From positions 35,043,874-35,107,873 of the forward strand of contig CM037787.1 of NCBI GenBank assembly GCA_021229015.1: a stretch of DNA of 64,000 nt, written 5' to 3'. A program made the position numbers and the translations under genes. The notes below the pieces were generated by a model. It was not told the DNA's origin. It searched no databases and saw only the letters and a program-made list of their open reading frames with translations. Each line of letters opens with the position of its first letter. The first letter of the stretch is position 1. Of this stretch, positions 1 through 12,389 are shown piece by piece. The DNA is from Solen grandis (Eukaryota; Mollusca; Bivalvia; Adapedonta; Solenidae).

Positions 1-3000
1 AATACATACATCTTAAAAAGCTGGCTTAAAATGTATAAAGTATGTCCATTCTGTTTTAAGAAAATATCCCATTTAAATTTAAGCTTTATAAGTCTTAATT
101 TAAGTGTTTTGGCTTCGTGTCAGCCAGAAATAATTAAGAAGTTGATATTAACAGTCTTCCCACAGACTGTAATTTCGTCGTGTCCATTACATTATTCCAT
201 TCATTGTATATTTTCATCTGTCAACATTTTCATTATACATTTTAGTTTCTAAAACAATACACCAGTTCAATTATCATTTCTAATGCAGACGCAAATAATC
301 TAGTAATAGCTTCAGACATTATGAACTAGTAACAGGATCACGTTTATTTCCGTTACCTATCCAATGTCATTTCAACTTCATCAATAGACTTGGTAGCAAT
401 TTATTTAGAAAAAAAATTCTAATATTGGAGACTCTTGTCTAAATTCACTGAGCGCAATCAGAATTTCCATCTTTATTTTTTAGTGCTTGAAACAGGAATG
501 TCTACTAAATGAATGGTATCAGATATAATGATAAACTACAATCTGCAGTATACATGTAATTATTAAACAATTTTAAGATTGAAAAAAAACCCCCAAAACA
601 ACAATATCACCTTCTCTTGCTCTTTGTATCTTTTGTCTGAACAGATAGTGTTTTATCTCGTTAATATCGTTTTAATCTTAGTCTTTCACAAATATTGACA
701 ATTTTGAAATTTTCTCTCTCTGATGTTCACCGGAGATAGATTATAGCAAACCCGACCCTTTCATTTTTCCCATATATTTTATCCATTCAAGGAGGATGGA
801 CCATGTTTTTATAGCTTCATGGTTAACCGCAGGCTGTGCTTAGAAAGAAAGATCAAAATACTGTCCAATTAGGATAAAAGCTTAAGACTGTATGCCCGGT
901 TGTCCATCACACCCCTTGACAGTCGAATCGGTTTATTTCATGTTTTCATATTAAACAACGATTTGTCATAGCAGAAAGCGAAATGAACATTTTTCATTTT
1001 TGCTATTACTAAATTTACAAATTTGATTAAAGCATTGTCTTTCATTCACAGAGTTCTTTGATGTAGAACAGTTGTCAATTGTAACAATGGTAAATACTGC
1101 GGGGAAACTAATTAATAGAAAAGCTTGTGCGGCCTATGCCACCACAACGACCATTATAAATCCGGGTTATGATTTTTGCCCATTTTCTTTTGGTTTGGAG
1201 GCAGTCGATGGTGGCGCCGATCTTTTCATCTTTTGTCTTGAAGGTGGCGAAAAAGGACCCACATAACATAAAATCATGTACTCCAGGGACACATCAGTTT
1301 CAGTGCTAATCTACTATCTGGAATTAATTAAAGAGCAAAAAAGCGGAGTAAATGTCAGTGAAAAAAATCATGGTTGGGTTTCATTAATTATAGCACTTGA
1401 GATAGAACGCATGAATGATTTAGATGTCAGTCGACACAGCGGAATAGACTCAAGTGCGGAATTATTCCAATCTGAGGTTATTGAAACAGATAGGACCAAG
1501 TACCGTGGTGCACGCGAGTATTTGGAAATCGAAATTGCGTATTTTTTGTTTCTCAGGCAGAAAATCTTTCAGAGGAGGGCATGGGTCAAATAAGAGAGGA
1601 GGATTATGAAGAAAGAGATCGGGGAAATGTGAAGAGGGGACCTGCCGGCTTAATCCCACTATAAAAACAGGAAGATCCGAAGGCTGATAAAAAAAGTTTG
1701 ATTACCAAAATGTTACGATACTAAAATATCAAATGTTCAGTTGAAGTTAGCTCCACATCCACCCTAACATACTCGGAAACATAATGAGAGTAAAAATAGG
1801 AAAAAGTATAATACCATTTAAAATGTGGGTATGTAAACGATCTTATATTTTTGAAGTGAGTTAGAGAAAAGTGAGAGACAGAAGTAGAGAAAGATATGGG
1901 GGAAAATATAAAACTGTTTAAGAGAAAACTTTCAAATTTATTTTTAACTCCATATCCCATAGAGACTCATTTTGGGGAATTGGCAACAGAGAAGACCCAG
2001 ATCAGACAGCACAGATCAAGACACCCTGTGTTTGTTTACATGATATTGAAACTCTTATTTTACACAGTCTGCATGGCAAAACAAAATCCATTGTTTTATT
2101 TACCATTAAAAGTTCAATAAATTCTTAAATTTTTAAAAGAAGTTCATGAGAATATCAAAGACATTGTATGAAATCTAGCATCCCAATCTTAATTCCTTAA
2201 ATAAATAAAACTAATACGTTGTGAGGGAAGTCCTCAATTTTTCTGCTGTATATGAAATTTTAGATTTATGTTATAGATTGTCCTCTATACATCTAGCTGC
2301 AGAATACATCATCTAATTCTTGTACTGATTACCGTAACTAAAACAAACCAAGATTCATCCTGTTATTTATAATAACAGTTATACATCTTTCCTCAAAGTG
2401 TATATATTCTTTGCAAGAAGAGTAACTTAGTATTACATCGCATGCTTTTAGAAACTTATATTTAAATACATGTACCACCAAAACAGACATATTTCTAAAA
2501 ACAATACATATTGATTAACAGAATATCCGATTTTCATGAAAATACACGTTTCTAATCATAAATTAACGACAGATGAACCATCTTGATAAACACAGCCGAT
2601 TGACAATATCTTATCTGCAATTCCTCAGTGTAAGAGACTTCAAATCATTAGCTTGGGTTTAATCAAAAGATGAAAGAAGAAAAATACGAGAGAAAAAAAA
2701 CTGTGTTCAATTTTTACGCCCGATGGAAGAATATGAAGCGAGTGTCGTCTATACGAGAGTCAGCGATGATCAGTCATTTGCATAAGCCACCGCAACTGTC
2801 GATGTTAAAGAAGAACCAAAGAGGAGCACGCCACAAAGAGCAAATCTTGACATTGAATAAACAATGGCGTCACGAAATATTGTGTCTAGGCAACCGCAGT
2901 ATTGACTCTAAGACATCGGCAGGCTAATCGTCTCTCAAGCTCTGGTTTTTTGCGCGACCACAAATGATGATTAGGCAAATACTGGGGCTCCGAAAAGTGA

Positions 3001-3839
3001 TTAAGAAACCCCTCAAAATATGTATTCGATATTTCATTTTGGTAGCAATGTTTATACATGACTGCGTTTCTTTTTTTTTGTGCCACTGTTATATGAGATT
3101 ATTGAATAAATATCCGTATGTGTCTCTTTGGTTGCTGTTTTATAAAATTTTGTTTTGAAGAATACGTCTTAATTTAGATTAGATTGTATTGTTTGTATGT
3201 AATTACGTATTTTTGGAATACCATAATTCAATAAAACATTTTCAACAAACTAGGTAAGTTTGTGCAAAATCATTTTTTGAAGTTTATCGTGCTTTCGTGA
3301 TAAAAGACAATTTAGAATGTGAAAATCAGTCGCGGGGAGCGGACAGGCAGTCTGATCAATACCAGACATTTTAAAAAAGGGCAAGACAACGAAAAGACAT
3401 ACAAGTTACTGGAGAGCAAATTAGGACATTTCTTTTCGCTAATCATAGTTATGATGTCGAGCGCAACCCTATATCTTCTTTGCAAATCTAATTTTCCGGG
3501 AAGTCAGGCAGCCCTCGGACATCAATTTAAAACACAAAATAAATAACGTGTCATTCACCACGTGCTCGGGAGCAAAAAGGTCTGAAATTTAATTTTCCAT
3601 AATATTCCATCATACCGAAAAAATCTAATTACCAGTAGTGAGGAAGCGAAGGAAAACTTGATGGAATTCGTTTGTTCCTGACGGTTCTACGAAGACACAG
3701 AGATGTAAATCTATATTCACAAATAATTCTCTACAAATGAATTTGGTTACCAGAATTATCAGAATTCTGGTCTCGTGAAATGGAAATATCGAAAATATTG
3801 AACCAAAAAATTACTCGCCCTTTACAATAATGCATTCAA
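1..3839. other. AT-rich non-coding stretch
   Basis: No gene family was recognised here. The stretch is AT-rich with short homopolymers and no clear repeat structure. A segment near 1130-1265 is a little GC-richer and looks like worn repeat sequence. An exact AG|GTAAGT donor-like word lies at about 3251, but no convincing exon or acceptor precedes it. The only open frame noted is listed separately. Confidence 0.5.
1276..1593 (+). CDS. Unassigned 105-codon open frame
   Basis: An ATG-started frame of 105 codons with A at -3, a fair animal start context. The product would be hydrophilic and acid-rich in the middle, with an aromatic, basic C-terminal end. It has no signal peptide, membrane segment or recognisable motif. 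Frames of this length are expected a few times by chance in a window this size and this AT-rich. Its mixed composition, without strings of F, I, K or N, is the only positive evidence. No strong splice sites bracket it. It could be a small gene, a piece of an exon, or chance. Confidence 0.15.
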   Translation: MYSRDTSVSVLIYYLELIKEQKSGVNVSEKNHGWVSLIIALEIERMNDLDVSRHSGIDSSAELFQSEVIETDRTKYRGAREYLEIEIAYFLFLRQKIFQRRAWVK

Positions 3840-4130
3840 TTTTTCGGCCATCTGTGGTTATATTAGATTACGACCATGCGCATGCGTAGTACATCGTGAT
3901 CAATTAGATTGTGGACTTGTACGGGTCCTTGATTATCTGTTTGATAAAAATTAGTCCGTGACAGGAAAAGGAGAAAAGCTAGCTTTAAGTAATATGTAGG
4001 GTCTTGCTCGTCAACTCATGGACCATGCTAATCACCTTTCAGAGCAAGTGTTTCACCTTGGTAACGCATTTTAATCAATGACACGGAGGACATCGTTTGA
4101 ATTATTTAGCAGATCAAACACTTGTTTAAT
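3840..4130. promoter_or_regulatory. Candidate regulatory island with NRF1-type palindrome
   Basis: This segment is less AT-skewed than its flanks and richer in distinct transcription-factor-like words. It contains TGCGCATGCG at 3877-3886, which matches the NRF1 palindrome core. Several ATTA/TAAT cores and CACCTT words follow. There is no sustained open frame. It may be a conserved non-coding element or distal promoter; only cross-species alignment could show this. Confidence 0.25.
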
Positions 4131-4139
4131 GACTGCATG

Positions 4140-6190
4140 TCATTTTGTATATAGCTTTTTATTGCTTTTCTAGACTCCACTTGCTCTAAGCTGTTGACCG
4201 CTGAATTGATTGAGTTTCAGGAACAGCAGAAAACAATATATTGTCTACATTAAACATTCAATAATTGATAGGGCAGATCATGTTTCATAATTAAAACTGA
4301 ATATAAAATCTGATCAGAAAAAAAACTGATCAATTGAAGCTGTGGAGATAATCAGCATCCGTCATAATATATTGTTCTGTAATGTAAAGAAATCGATAAA
4401 ATGGTAAATTTTGAATTGCAAGTCTCTTATTTCTTATTATCTTTATCTTATTTTTAGAACATGTATTGCACTGACGTTTATTCATTTCGGCAAGTTATAC
4501 CATTATCTGTTGGAAGTATATATACACATTAAATTTCAAATATTCCATTTGGATTTCATATTGTTATATCGTTTTATTGAAAATTAGAAAGAAATGCACA
4601 TATATTTAATTTACATGCACTTGTTCTTGAAAACAATATTTATCGAAAAACAATGTTCCTCATACCTCGTTCGTCTTTAACCTAGAGATAAATTTCATGA
4701 CTGACTCTTTTGTAGCAATTAGAGACAAAATGGCAAAAAAGTTTAAAAACTACGACATCTTGTTACGTTTTTCCTTTAAGTCCCGTTCTCTTTGTGGACC
4801 AAAAATCGTTAGAGAAACGTCACATGAAGGAGAGATTAGCCGTCTTAAACAGGAGTTGATGTCCCTACAGACCCCTTGTCAAATCTTAAACTTTAATTGC
4901 TGAAATTGGTTCGGATAATAGAAAACATTTTAGGAGTATCGACAATGTCTTATCTGTATTGCGTGAAATAAAATAAACTGTTGCTTATGAGGAAAACTAT
5001 TCCGACGTCTCGAAAATTTCCCTTGGCGTAAAATGAATATGTTCACTCGTACATGTTTATAAATTTTAAAAACAACTTCTCAAATAAAACTGTGTCTGTT
5101 TCTGAAATTATAGTTAAATATGAGTAGGCAAAGTTTGTCTTTGAATTTACTTTTCCCTTGACATTTATGAAAGTAATAGAAGAAATTCATGCTAAGGAAG
5201 CAATGCATGATGACAGTCCCGTAAAGTACGTAATTGGAAAATATAATACTCGCATACGGTTGTAGGTCTAGCGCTTGGGAAAAGCTTTTAGAGTCCATTC
5301 AATTTAAATACTAAATTTACCTTTGTTTAAATTGAAGTTGATTTTACTATTAAGATAAAGAAATATTATTTTACTTTCAAAAAGGTATATCTAAATTGGT
5401 TTAAATTTTATTTTACCATAATTTGGAACCTTTTAATTTGTGGTTGGGGTATAATAACAACATATATTTTATATAAAAGCCTGATATTTTATTTCATGCA
5501 AATGTTATCAATTCATTTTGGCGCAGTATTAGTTATTGAAAGGCATATATGTTTAACAGTCAGTGTTTTACTCATTTTTTAGATTTAATAAAAAGATGTT
5601 TTAACATATTTTTATTTCAAGTTCATCTTTTTCAATAAATACTGAAAATATGTAATGCAAGAAGATCTACAAGGTTTTTATGGCTTTTGTCATGGAAGTC
5701 ATACAATTCCCTAGAACACGTGGTTCTAGTTTGTTGCTCGAAATCCGAGAGTTGTCCCAAAATTTATCTTTAGATTTAATTTCCGAATAGAAAAAGTTGA
5801 AAATGTATTGATTAACAAAGCTTGCAGCAAAAAATGAAGTCGGTAACATATTCTTTAGTTATTATTATGTATTGATATATTTGTTTCTCTGTATATACAT
5901 ATGAACAGTTTTGATATTAGGAACCTACACGCATGCATAAATGCCTATATGCATGTATGTAAGAAGTAACAGTTTAATAAAGTATATAGATATTTAAAGA
6001 TGTAATAAACACAAGTCAAAACTAAAAACAAATAAGCGATTTTCCCCAATAAATTCATCTTTTGATAAAAACAAAAATGAAATGTACATCTTTAAATGCT
6101 GAAATCATTATTTCGATTGCAGACAAGAACAATGACTAGTAAAATGGTTTCCCCAGCGCTGGCAATTCCAGAAACATCATTGTTACATTT
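4140..6190. other. AT-rich non-coding stretch
   Basis: Nothing gene-like was seen. Short chance open frames, T/A runs and no recognisable repeat. Base composition is low in G+C throughout. Confidence 0.5.
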
Positions 6191-6194
6191 CTGC

Positions 6195-6345
6195 TTGGTC
6201 TTATCATACCCAGAGCTCGCCTTCAAGTCACGTGACATGGCATAGTTCCATAGGTTAAAAGGGTTTCATTGTCGTTTTCCGATTGGTCGCCGATACTCTC
6301 TCCATGTCGCTTGAGGGAGTACAGTTCCAAGAGAGTGAGCTAATA
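6195..6345. promoter_or_regulatory. Candidate promoter or enhancer with E-box palindrome and CCAAT box
   Basis: A GC-richer island in AT-rich surroundings. A perfect 10-bp palindrome GTCACGTGAC lies at 6227-6236 (bHLH-Zip, USF/MITF-type E-box). A reverse CCAAT box (GATTGG) lies at 6281-6286, inside CCGATTGGTCGCC. These words often occur together in proximal promoters. No coding exon was found on either side, so the assignment as a start site is inference. Confidence 0.25.
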
Positions 6346-7059
6346 TAGAGATTGGTGCCAATTTCAGCTTGCATTTTAATAGTGAAATTGCTGATAAGAA
6401 TGACGTATAGGGATGCGTTTTTGCCTTGTGATGCGCTTGTTAAATTACATTTAAGTTAGTGGGCAGAGGAAGACTTGCGGGATGATTACAGTCAGAGACA
6501 AGCGGGTGATTTTGCGAGCGTGATTTTTACCTTTATAAAATGAAGGATTTATCCCGTCTTTTTTTACTGTTTGTCGATTTTAAATGAATGTTTGGAGTAA
6601 TGGAAACAATCTGTCCAGTAAACATAGCACGTTTAGTTATTCACGCATATTTCGTAGGTGACGATTGGCATTTCTAATTAGGAATAAAGATTAAACTGTT
6701 TTAACTATGCATTTGACATTAAAAATAGGGTTCAGCCAAGAAATTCTAGTTCCTTCGAAAATGAACCGATTAATTAAAAGATAGTGCAACAAAAGAGGAA
6801 GAATAAAAAGAACGATAGAAAAATATACAAACGTATAGAAAAGAAACTTAGGAAGGGAAATAATTATGATAATATGAAAAAAAGAATAAAAGAAAACCAG
6901 CTGCAAATAAAAAACGTTTATAAAATATTTTTATTTGCAATTGAACTTATTTTAGAAAAAAGCTATTCTCAGATATTGATAATGGTTCAGAAATCACAAG
7001 ATCCCGCCCCACAGACCAGTCAGTTAGACTACCAGACGATTCCTTACCCCGGAGAAGAC

Positions 7060-7290
7060 GTTTGATTGCATAGGTTCAGGACCGGTGATCCCAGACACCT
7101 CTGTTAGCTCTCAGTCATGACCCAAGTTTGCATAAACATCAGACAATGTTGTATGGTCACGTAACGCACGCCAATAACGTTCGGAAGGTATGTCGCATCC
7201 GCTCGTTCAAAGCGAGGCTGGAGTAAAACCGCCATGTTCAATTTAAGTCACACGTGTAAGAAGATCATCGATGCGTTAAGCCATGCCGAA
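7060..7290. promoter_or_regulatory. Candidate regulatory island with YY1-like site
   Basis: A G+C-richer, CpG-containing segment. CCGCCATGTT at 7229-7238 matches the YY1 core on the reverse sense. A strong donor-like word, GGAAG|GTATGT, lies near 7185-7195. Together these could mark a 5' non-coding exon and its promoter, but no acceptor-linked downstream exon was identified. A conserved non-coding element is equally possible. Confidence 0.2.
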
Positions 7291-7299
7291 AAGGCAAAT

Positions 7300-8205
7300 A
7301 AACATAAGTAATTTCTTTGTTGATTTTAATATGTCATTGTTACGTTTTTGTGTAATAAATTAGTTACGGTTGAAGAAGGCAATACGCCTGTGAAAACGAT
7401 GTCAGAGGCTAAAGTTCAGTTGCATGAACCTCGAGGGATGTGCACGGCCTTTTGTCTGAAGTCACATTCATTAAAGGTTTTTTGTCCATCCATCATTCAA
7501 ATGCAGGCTTTGAACGTTATAAAGCAGGGTTACATCAATCTAAAGAGTCATATATTTGTCTGCTGTTGGGATGCATCGCTTATATGGTTTTTCTTTTTAA
7601 ATGTATCATCCGAATTAAGGAAAATTTGATGACAGAGAAATTGGAGGGGGGAGGGGATTTGATGCATAATGCAAGATAGGTACAAATATAATATCAAAGA
7701 AGCAAGACATATATTTGATGTACTGCCGATGTACAGCTATTTTATGCACAGGAAATATGAATGGCATGTAATTACATTGTTGATATCAGGGTTAGGATTA
7801 AGTTGATACTTGCAATATTTATTTAATTTTTGGTATACATTTGCACAATAAAAATAGAAATATGTATGATAAATCCATTCGCTTTTTACTACGCTTAAAG
7901 CATTAGCCTTTCATATGTTGAACAATCGAAACAACATATATTTAATTGAATCGTATTTATTGCTATAAAACAAATCTGATATATATACCCAGAACTAACT
8001 TTTTTAATATTTCTCTTCCATAAAAAGAAAGAGTTTAAATTAGCACATTTTATACCGGAGTATATGTAGAATCACTGAATTGATGGTTTGGTCGTGAACA
8101 AAATATATACTTCGAGATCTATGCTCGATTGAAGAGATTCTGGAACAGAATACACATTCGTGGGTTGTTGACTTATATTTGTTCTCAACGTGTGCATTGT
8201 TGCAT
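7300..8205. other. AT-rich non-coding stretch
   Basis: Only short overlapping chance frames were seen around 7350-7680. No family resemblance, repeat or RNA gene was seen. Confidence 0.45.
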
Positions 8206-8211
8206 GATAAA

Positions 8212-8286
8212 ATAGAGAGAAAGAGAGAGACAGAGGGAGAGAGGAAGAGAGAGAGACAGAGGGAGAGAGGGTGGGGGCGGGTGGAG
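8212..8286. repeat. GA-rich microsatellite with an internal duplication
   Basis: A nearly pure purine tract of GAGA units. A block of roughly 25 bases containing GAGACAGAGGGAGAGAGG occurs twice in tandem, and the tract ends in a G-rich segment. An uninterrupted polypurine strand of this kind can form triplex DNA. Its antisense gives a spurious serine/leucine-rich translation. Confidence 0.8.
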
Positions 8287-8289
8287 ACC

Positions 8290-9655
8290 ACTCTTGTCCT
8301 CTAGAAAACTTATTTTCAAATCAATGTCTGTTAATGATCAACACCCACCCTTAATAACTATAAGAAGACGTGACACTCTGCTTAATAAAATAATGTACAC
8401 TGAAGATATTCATATATTCCACATTATCAGGCCCAGCGGTTGTGTTTTTTATAATATGAAAAAATATAAATATGTAGCCCACATAAGAGCTAAACTTCTA
8501 CTATTCTTATAAAGGATCTTGTGCGACGCGGGAATCTACGTACGTAATTAGAATTATATAACTTGTTCCCTGATCAACGTAAAAGATATAAGGTTAAGAT
8601 GGCCGCATCACATCCTCACTGCTGTCGTCATTTATATTTCAGAATTTGGAATAAATGCAGTAAAATATTTTTACGTGTTTTTTTTTTCTTTCCAACGTTC
8701 TCATTTTGATTGTCTTTAACTTACGGGCAGGGAAATGGGACATAAATTTATTGCTAATAACATATTCAATTTGTCTTTGAGGTTGTGGGACCTGCACATC
8801 GTTGGAGTCAGGGACACCTCATAATCACTTAAATACAATAAAACTGATAGTTCTACGAGACAAGTCAGTGAAATTAACACGTGTTTAACATCACGTCACG
8901 TGCCACTTCCTGAAACGGCAGAATACGTAATCTAATATGAAGTATTATGTACAAATTTGCTCCTTCAAGCCATATGTGACTATTCTAAATGAAATTGCCC
9001 AGTCATAAGGATAAACTGATTACGATTCTTTTCTCTGAGGTGTAGTCAAGGGTTGTCTGTATTCAATTCCGTCGATCTTTTTGTGACCTGGACAGGAGAC
9101 GTCTATTCTTTAAAAAAATCGAAACAGGTTGCAAGAGCGAGAGTGGGTTTGGGTGGAGGTATTAAGATGCTGAATCATTTAAAAGAAGAAAAGGAAAAAA
9201 AAATAACAATGTTCCTCGATTCTTTCTTTTAAGTCCGTTTGTATGTTTATCTTAAGCTTGAGCCACTCAAAACTTGAATATAAATAATTTGCTTTTATCA
9301 TTACTGATAAGTCGAAATTTCTATATTTTTTTAAGTTTTAGCTTCATATAGTATTGCGAATATTTCTATGGCTATAAAAATGCAAACATTGTTGAAAAAA
9401 CATCTGTAACGTTTGGTATTTCTCTTAACAAAACGACTATTGAATGTCCATTTACATGTATTCTCTTTTCACTAGTTTAAACAAATTAATAACATTCTTT
9501 TTTTTATTATTATGGTTTAATGTAAAATATAGATTGATCCAAAGAAAATCGCAGAACTGTCTGGCAATAGTTGTTGCATAGGTTGCCAAATAACGATTAT
9601 TATCAATAAATCTTTTATGATGACTAAGTGTAAAAGATGGAGTCTCAAAAGGTTA
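8290..9655. other. AT-rich non-coding stretch
   Basis: No gene seen. It contains a short GC-richer patch at about 8870-8930 with CACGTG and ACGTCACGTGCC-like words, and otherwise AT-rich DNA with homopolymers. Confidence 0.45.
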
Positions 9656-9661
9656 AAAATA

Positions 9662-9790
9662 CAGTAAAACCTCGCTTGAAGACCACCCCAGAATTAAGAC
9701 CACCTCACTATTAGGACCACTATTTTTTGGAGCCAAATAGTTAAAAGTCTTGTCCTGGTTAAACAGCAGAAATTCACTATTAAGTAAAGT
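9662..9790 (+). mobile_element. Pogo-like transposon terminus, left end only
   Basis: Directly after a TA dinucleotide at 9660-9661 comes CAGTAAAACCTCGCTTGAAG. This resembles terminal repeats of pogo-like (Tc1/mariner superfamily) non-autonomous elements. The next bases contain two or three imperfect copies of the 17-bp unit that makes up the minisatellite downstream. No matching right terminus was found. This is either a truncated MITE or one whose body was replaced by repeat expansion and a SINE insertion. Confidence 0.5.
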
Positions 9791-9794
9791 AAAT

Positions 9795-10102
9795 GCATTT
9801 TACAGTCTAAGTTTCATGCCTTGGGCACGTTCACCGACTTTACAGCTTTTACCCTTGGTCATCGGGCTACTTGTATCTATCTATCGATCTCCCTGGGGAG
9901 TCTTTCACTCCGCTTATGGCAGCCCACACCATGGCGCCACGGAATTATACCGCCCTCTCAGGTACCCATTTACACCTGGGTGAAGTGAAACAATGCGGGA
10001 TAAATTTCTTGTTCAAGGAAATTGGCAGTGTCCTTGGCAGGACTCGAACCCGGGACCCCTCGATCCCGAAGCGCGTGTCCTACCACTGGACCACTGCTCC
10101 CC
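9795..10102 (-). mobile_element. tRNA-derived SINE, minus strand
   Basis: Read on the minus strand, the element begins at 10102 with GGGGAGCAG. It has an RNA polymerase III A box TGGTCCAGTGG (complement of 10083-10093) and a perfect B box GGTTCGAGTCC (complement of 10040-10050), the layout of a tRNA head. The body contains GTGTAAATGGGTACCTGAG, a conserved-looking central stretch of the kind shared among animal SINE superfamilies. The 3' limit is uncertain because the tail runs into AT-rich DNA, and no clean target duplication was found. The tRNA head is not a functional tRNA gene because it runs straight into the SINE body. The element sits between the transposon terminus and the minisatellite. 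Confidence 0.75.
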
Positions 10103-10110
10103 ACGCATTA

Positions 10111-11725
10111 AAAGACCACCTCACTATTAAGACCACCTCACTTGTAAGACCGCCTCACTATTAAGACCACCTCACTATTAAGACCACCTCACTAGTAAGA
10201 CCACCTCACTATTAAGACCACCTCACTTGTAAGACCACCTCACTATTAAGACCACCTCACTAGTAAGACCACCTTACTATTAAGACCGCCTCACTATTAA
10301 GACCACCTCACTTGTAAGACCACCTCACTATTAAGACCGCCTCACTTGTAAGACCACCTCACTATTAAGACCACCTCACTTGTAAGACCACCTCACTATT
10401 AAGACCACCTCACTTGTAAGACCACCTCACTATTAAGACCACCTCACTATTAAGACCACCTCACTTGTAAGACCACCTCACTATTAAGACCGCCTCACTT
10501 GTAAGACCACCTCACTTGTAAGACCACCTCACTATTAAGACCACCTCACTATTAAGACCACCTCACTTGTAAGACCACCTCACTAGTAAGACCACCTCAC
10601 TTGTAAGACCACCTCACTTGTAAGACCACCTCACATGTAAGACCACCTCACTTGTAAGACCACCTCACTTGTAAGACCACCTCACTATTAAGACCACCTC
10701 ACTTGTAAGACCGCCTCACTATTGAGACCACCTCACTTGTAAGACCGCCTCACTATTAAGACCACCTAACTTGTAAGACCACCTCACTATTAAGACCACC
10801 TCACTTGTAAGACCGCCTCACTATTAAGACCACCTCACTTGTAAGACCACCTCACTATTAAGACCACCTCACTTGTAAGACCGCCTCACTATTAAGACCA
10901 CCTCACTTGTAAGACCGCCTCACTATTAAGACCACCTCACTTGTAAGACCACCTCACTTGTAAGACCACCTCACTATTAAGACCACCTCACTTGTAAGAC
11001 CGCCTCACTATTAAGACCACCTCATTTGTAAGACCGCCTCACTATTAAGACCACCTCACTTGTAAGACCACCTCACTTTTAAGACCACCTCACTTGTAAG
11101 ACCACCTCACTATTAAGACCACCTCACTTGTAAGACCACCTCACTATTAAGACCACCTCACTTGTAAGACCACCTCACTATTAAGACCACCTCACTTGTA
11201 AGACCACCTCACTTGTAAGACCACCTCACTATTAAGACCACCTCACTTGTAAGACCGCCTCACTATTAAGACCACCTCACTATTAAGACCACCTCACTTG
11301 TAAGACCACCTCACTTGTAAGACCACCTCACTTGTAAGACCACATCACTATTAAGACCACCTCACTTGTAAGACCGCCTCACTATTAAGACCACCTCACT
11401 TGTAAGACCGCCTCACTATTAAGACCACCTCACTATTAAGACCACCTCACTATTAAGACTGCCTAACTATTAAGACCACCTCACTATTAAGACCACCTCA
11501 CTTGTAAGACCACCTCACTATTAAGACCACCTCACTTGTAAGACCACCTCACTTGTAAGACCGCCTCATTATTAAGACCACCTCACTTGTAAGACCACCT
11601 CACTATTAAGACCACCTCACTATTAAGACCACCTCACTTGTAAGACCGCCTCACTATTAAGACCACCTCACTTTAAGACCACCTCACTATTAAGACTGCC
11701 TCACTTGTAAGACCTCCTCACTATT
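10111..11725 (+). repeat. 17-bp minisatellite, about 95 copies
   Basis: A head-to-tail array with a strict 17-bp period. Two monomers dominate: AAGACCACCTCACTATT and AAGACCACCTCACTTGT, differing only in the last three bases. Rarer ones end in AGT, and a GACCACC/GACCGCC variant is common. The two main types often alternate, giving a 34-bp higher-order period. The array has stops in all frames and no spacers, so it is neither coding nor a CRISPR array. The same unit occurs in the transposon-like terminus at 9680-9720. Confidence 0.95.
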
Positions 11726-12180
11726 GCAATCACATTCCTCTGGAACAGATGGAGGTCTAAATAGCATGATTTTACGGTATTCGTTTATAAGTAATTATCA
11801 GATTAAACGCACCTCACAAAAACAAACAAAAAACAACAACAACAACAGAAAAAAACAGATCAAGTTAATGAATTGTTTTAAACAAAAACAATTTAATAGT
11901 TGCAACAGTAGCTGTAGTCGGTTCAACGTGATATGGAACTTCAAAATGGACATAGTGATTCATACAAAGGTGGGCTTGATGGATGAAACGTCATCATTAT
12001 TAATTAGTTTGATAACAGAAAATAATTTGGCAAAATATATAGGAACAAACAAACTGTAAAAAAGTCACATTCATTTTAATGTCTACCGGGGGAAAGAGAA
12101 ACACATCTGAATTCACAAAAACGCAGACGTTTATGGGATCCAACAATGCCGATTTATAAAATTAACAAATTGTTCGTGTC
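11726..12180. other. Non-coding flank of the minisatellite
   Basis: The array ends abruptly at CTATTGC. An A-rich, CAA-containing stretch follows at about 11815-11860. A 111-codon frame crosses the junction but begins at TTG and has low-complexity N/K/Q content, so I regard it as chance. Confidence 0.5.
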
Positions 12181-12184
12181 ATAA

Positions 12185-12385
12185 AATAACATCATTTACG
12201 AGGCATGTGGTATGTCATGTGACCCCGACACACCTGCGCAGTGAGTAGCACGAGGTCTCGAGACTTTCACGTTGAGTCCACATCCGGCTAGTGTTAATAA
12301 AACTCCTTTCGTTAACCAACGTCGGGGATCGTCGATTTTGTCTGTTCTGTTTCGCAAAGTCTCGCTTGACCTAATGTAAGAAAAT
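12185..12385. promoter_or_regulatory. Candidate regulatory island
   Basis: A CpG-containing segment in AT-rich DNA. It carries CACACCTGCGCAGTG (E-box plus a CTGCGCAG palindrome, an NRF1-like half), CTCGAGAC and several GTTAACC words. There is no open frame. It may be a conserved non-coding element. Confidence 0.2.
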
Positions 12386-12389
12386 AAGT

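Noticed and set aside
10111..11725. CRISPR-like array
   Set aside because: Repeats are directly adjoining with no unique spacers, the genome is eukaryotic, and no cas-like gene is present.
11724..12059. 111-codon frame after the minisatellite
   Set aside because: TTG start, strings of Asn/Lys/Gln from A-rich low-complexity DNA.
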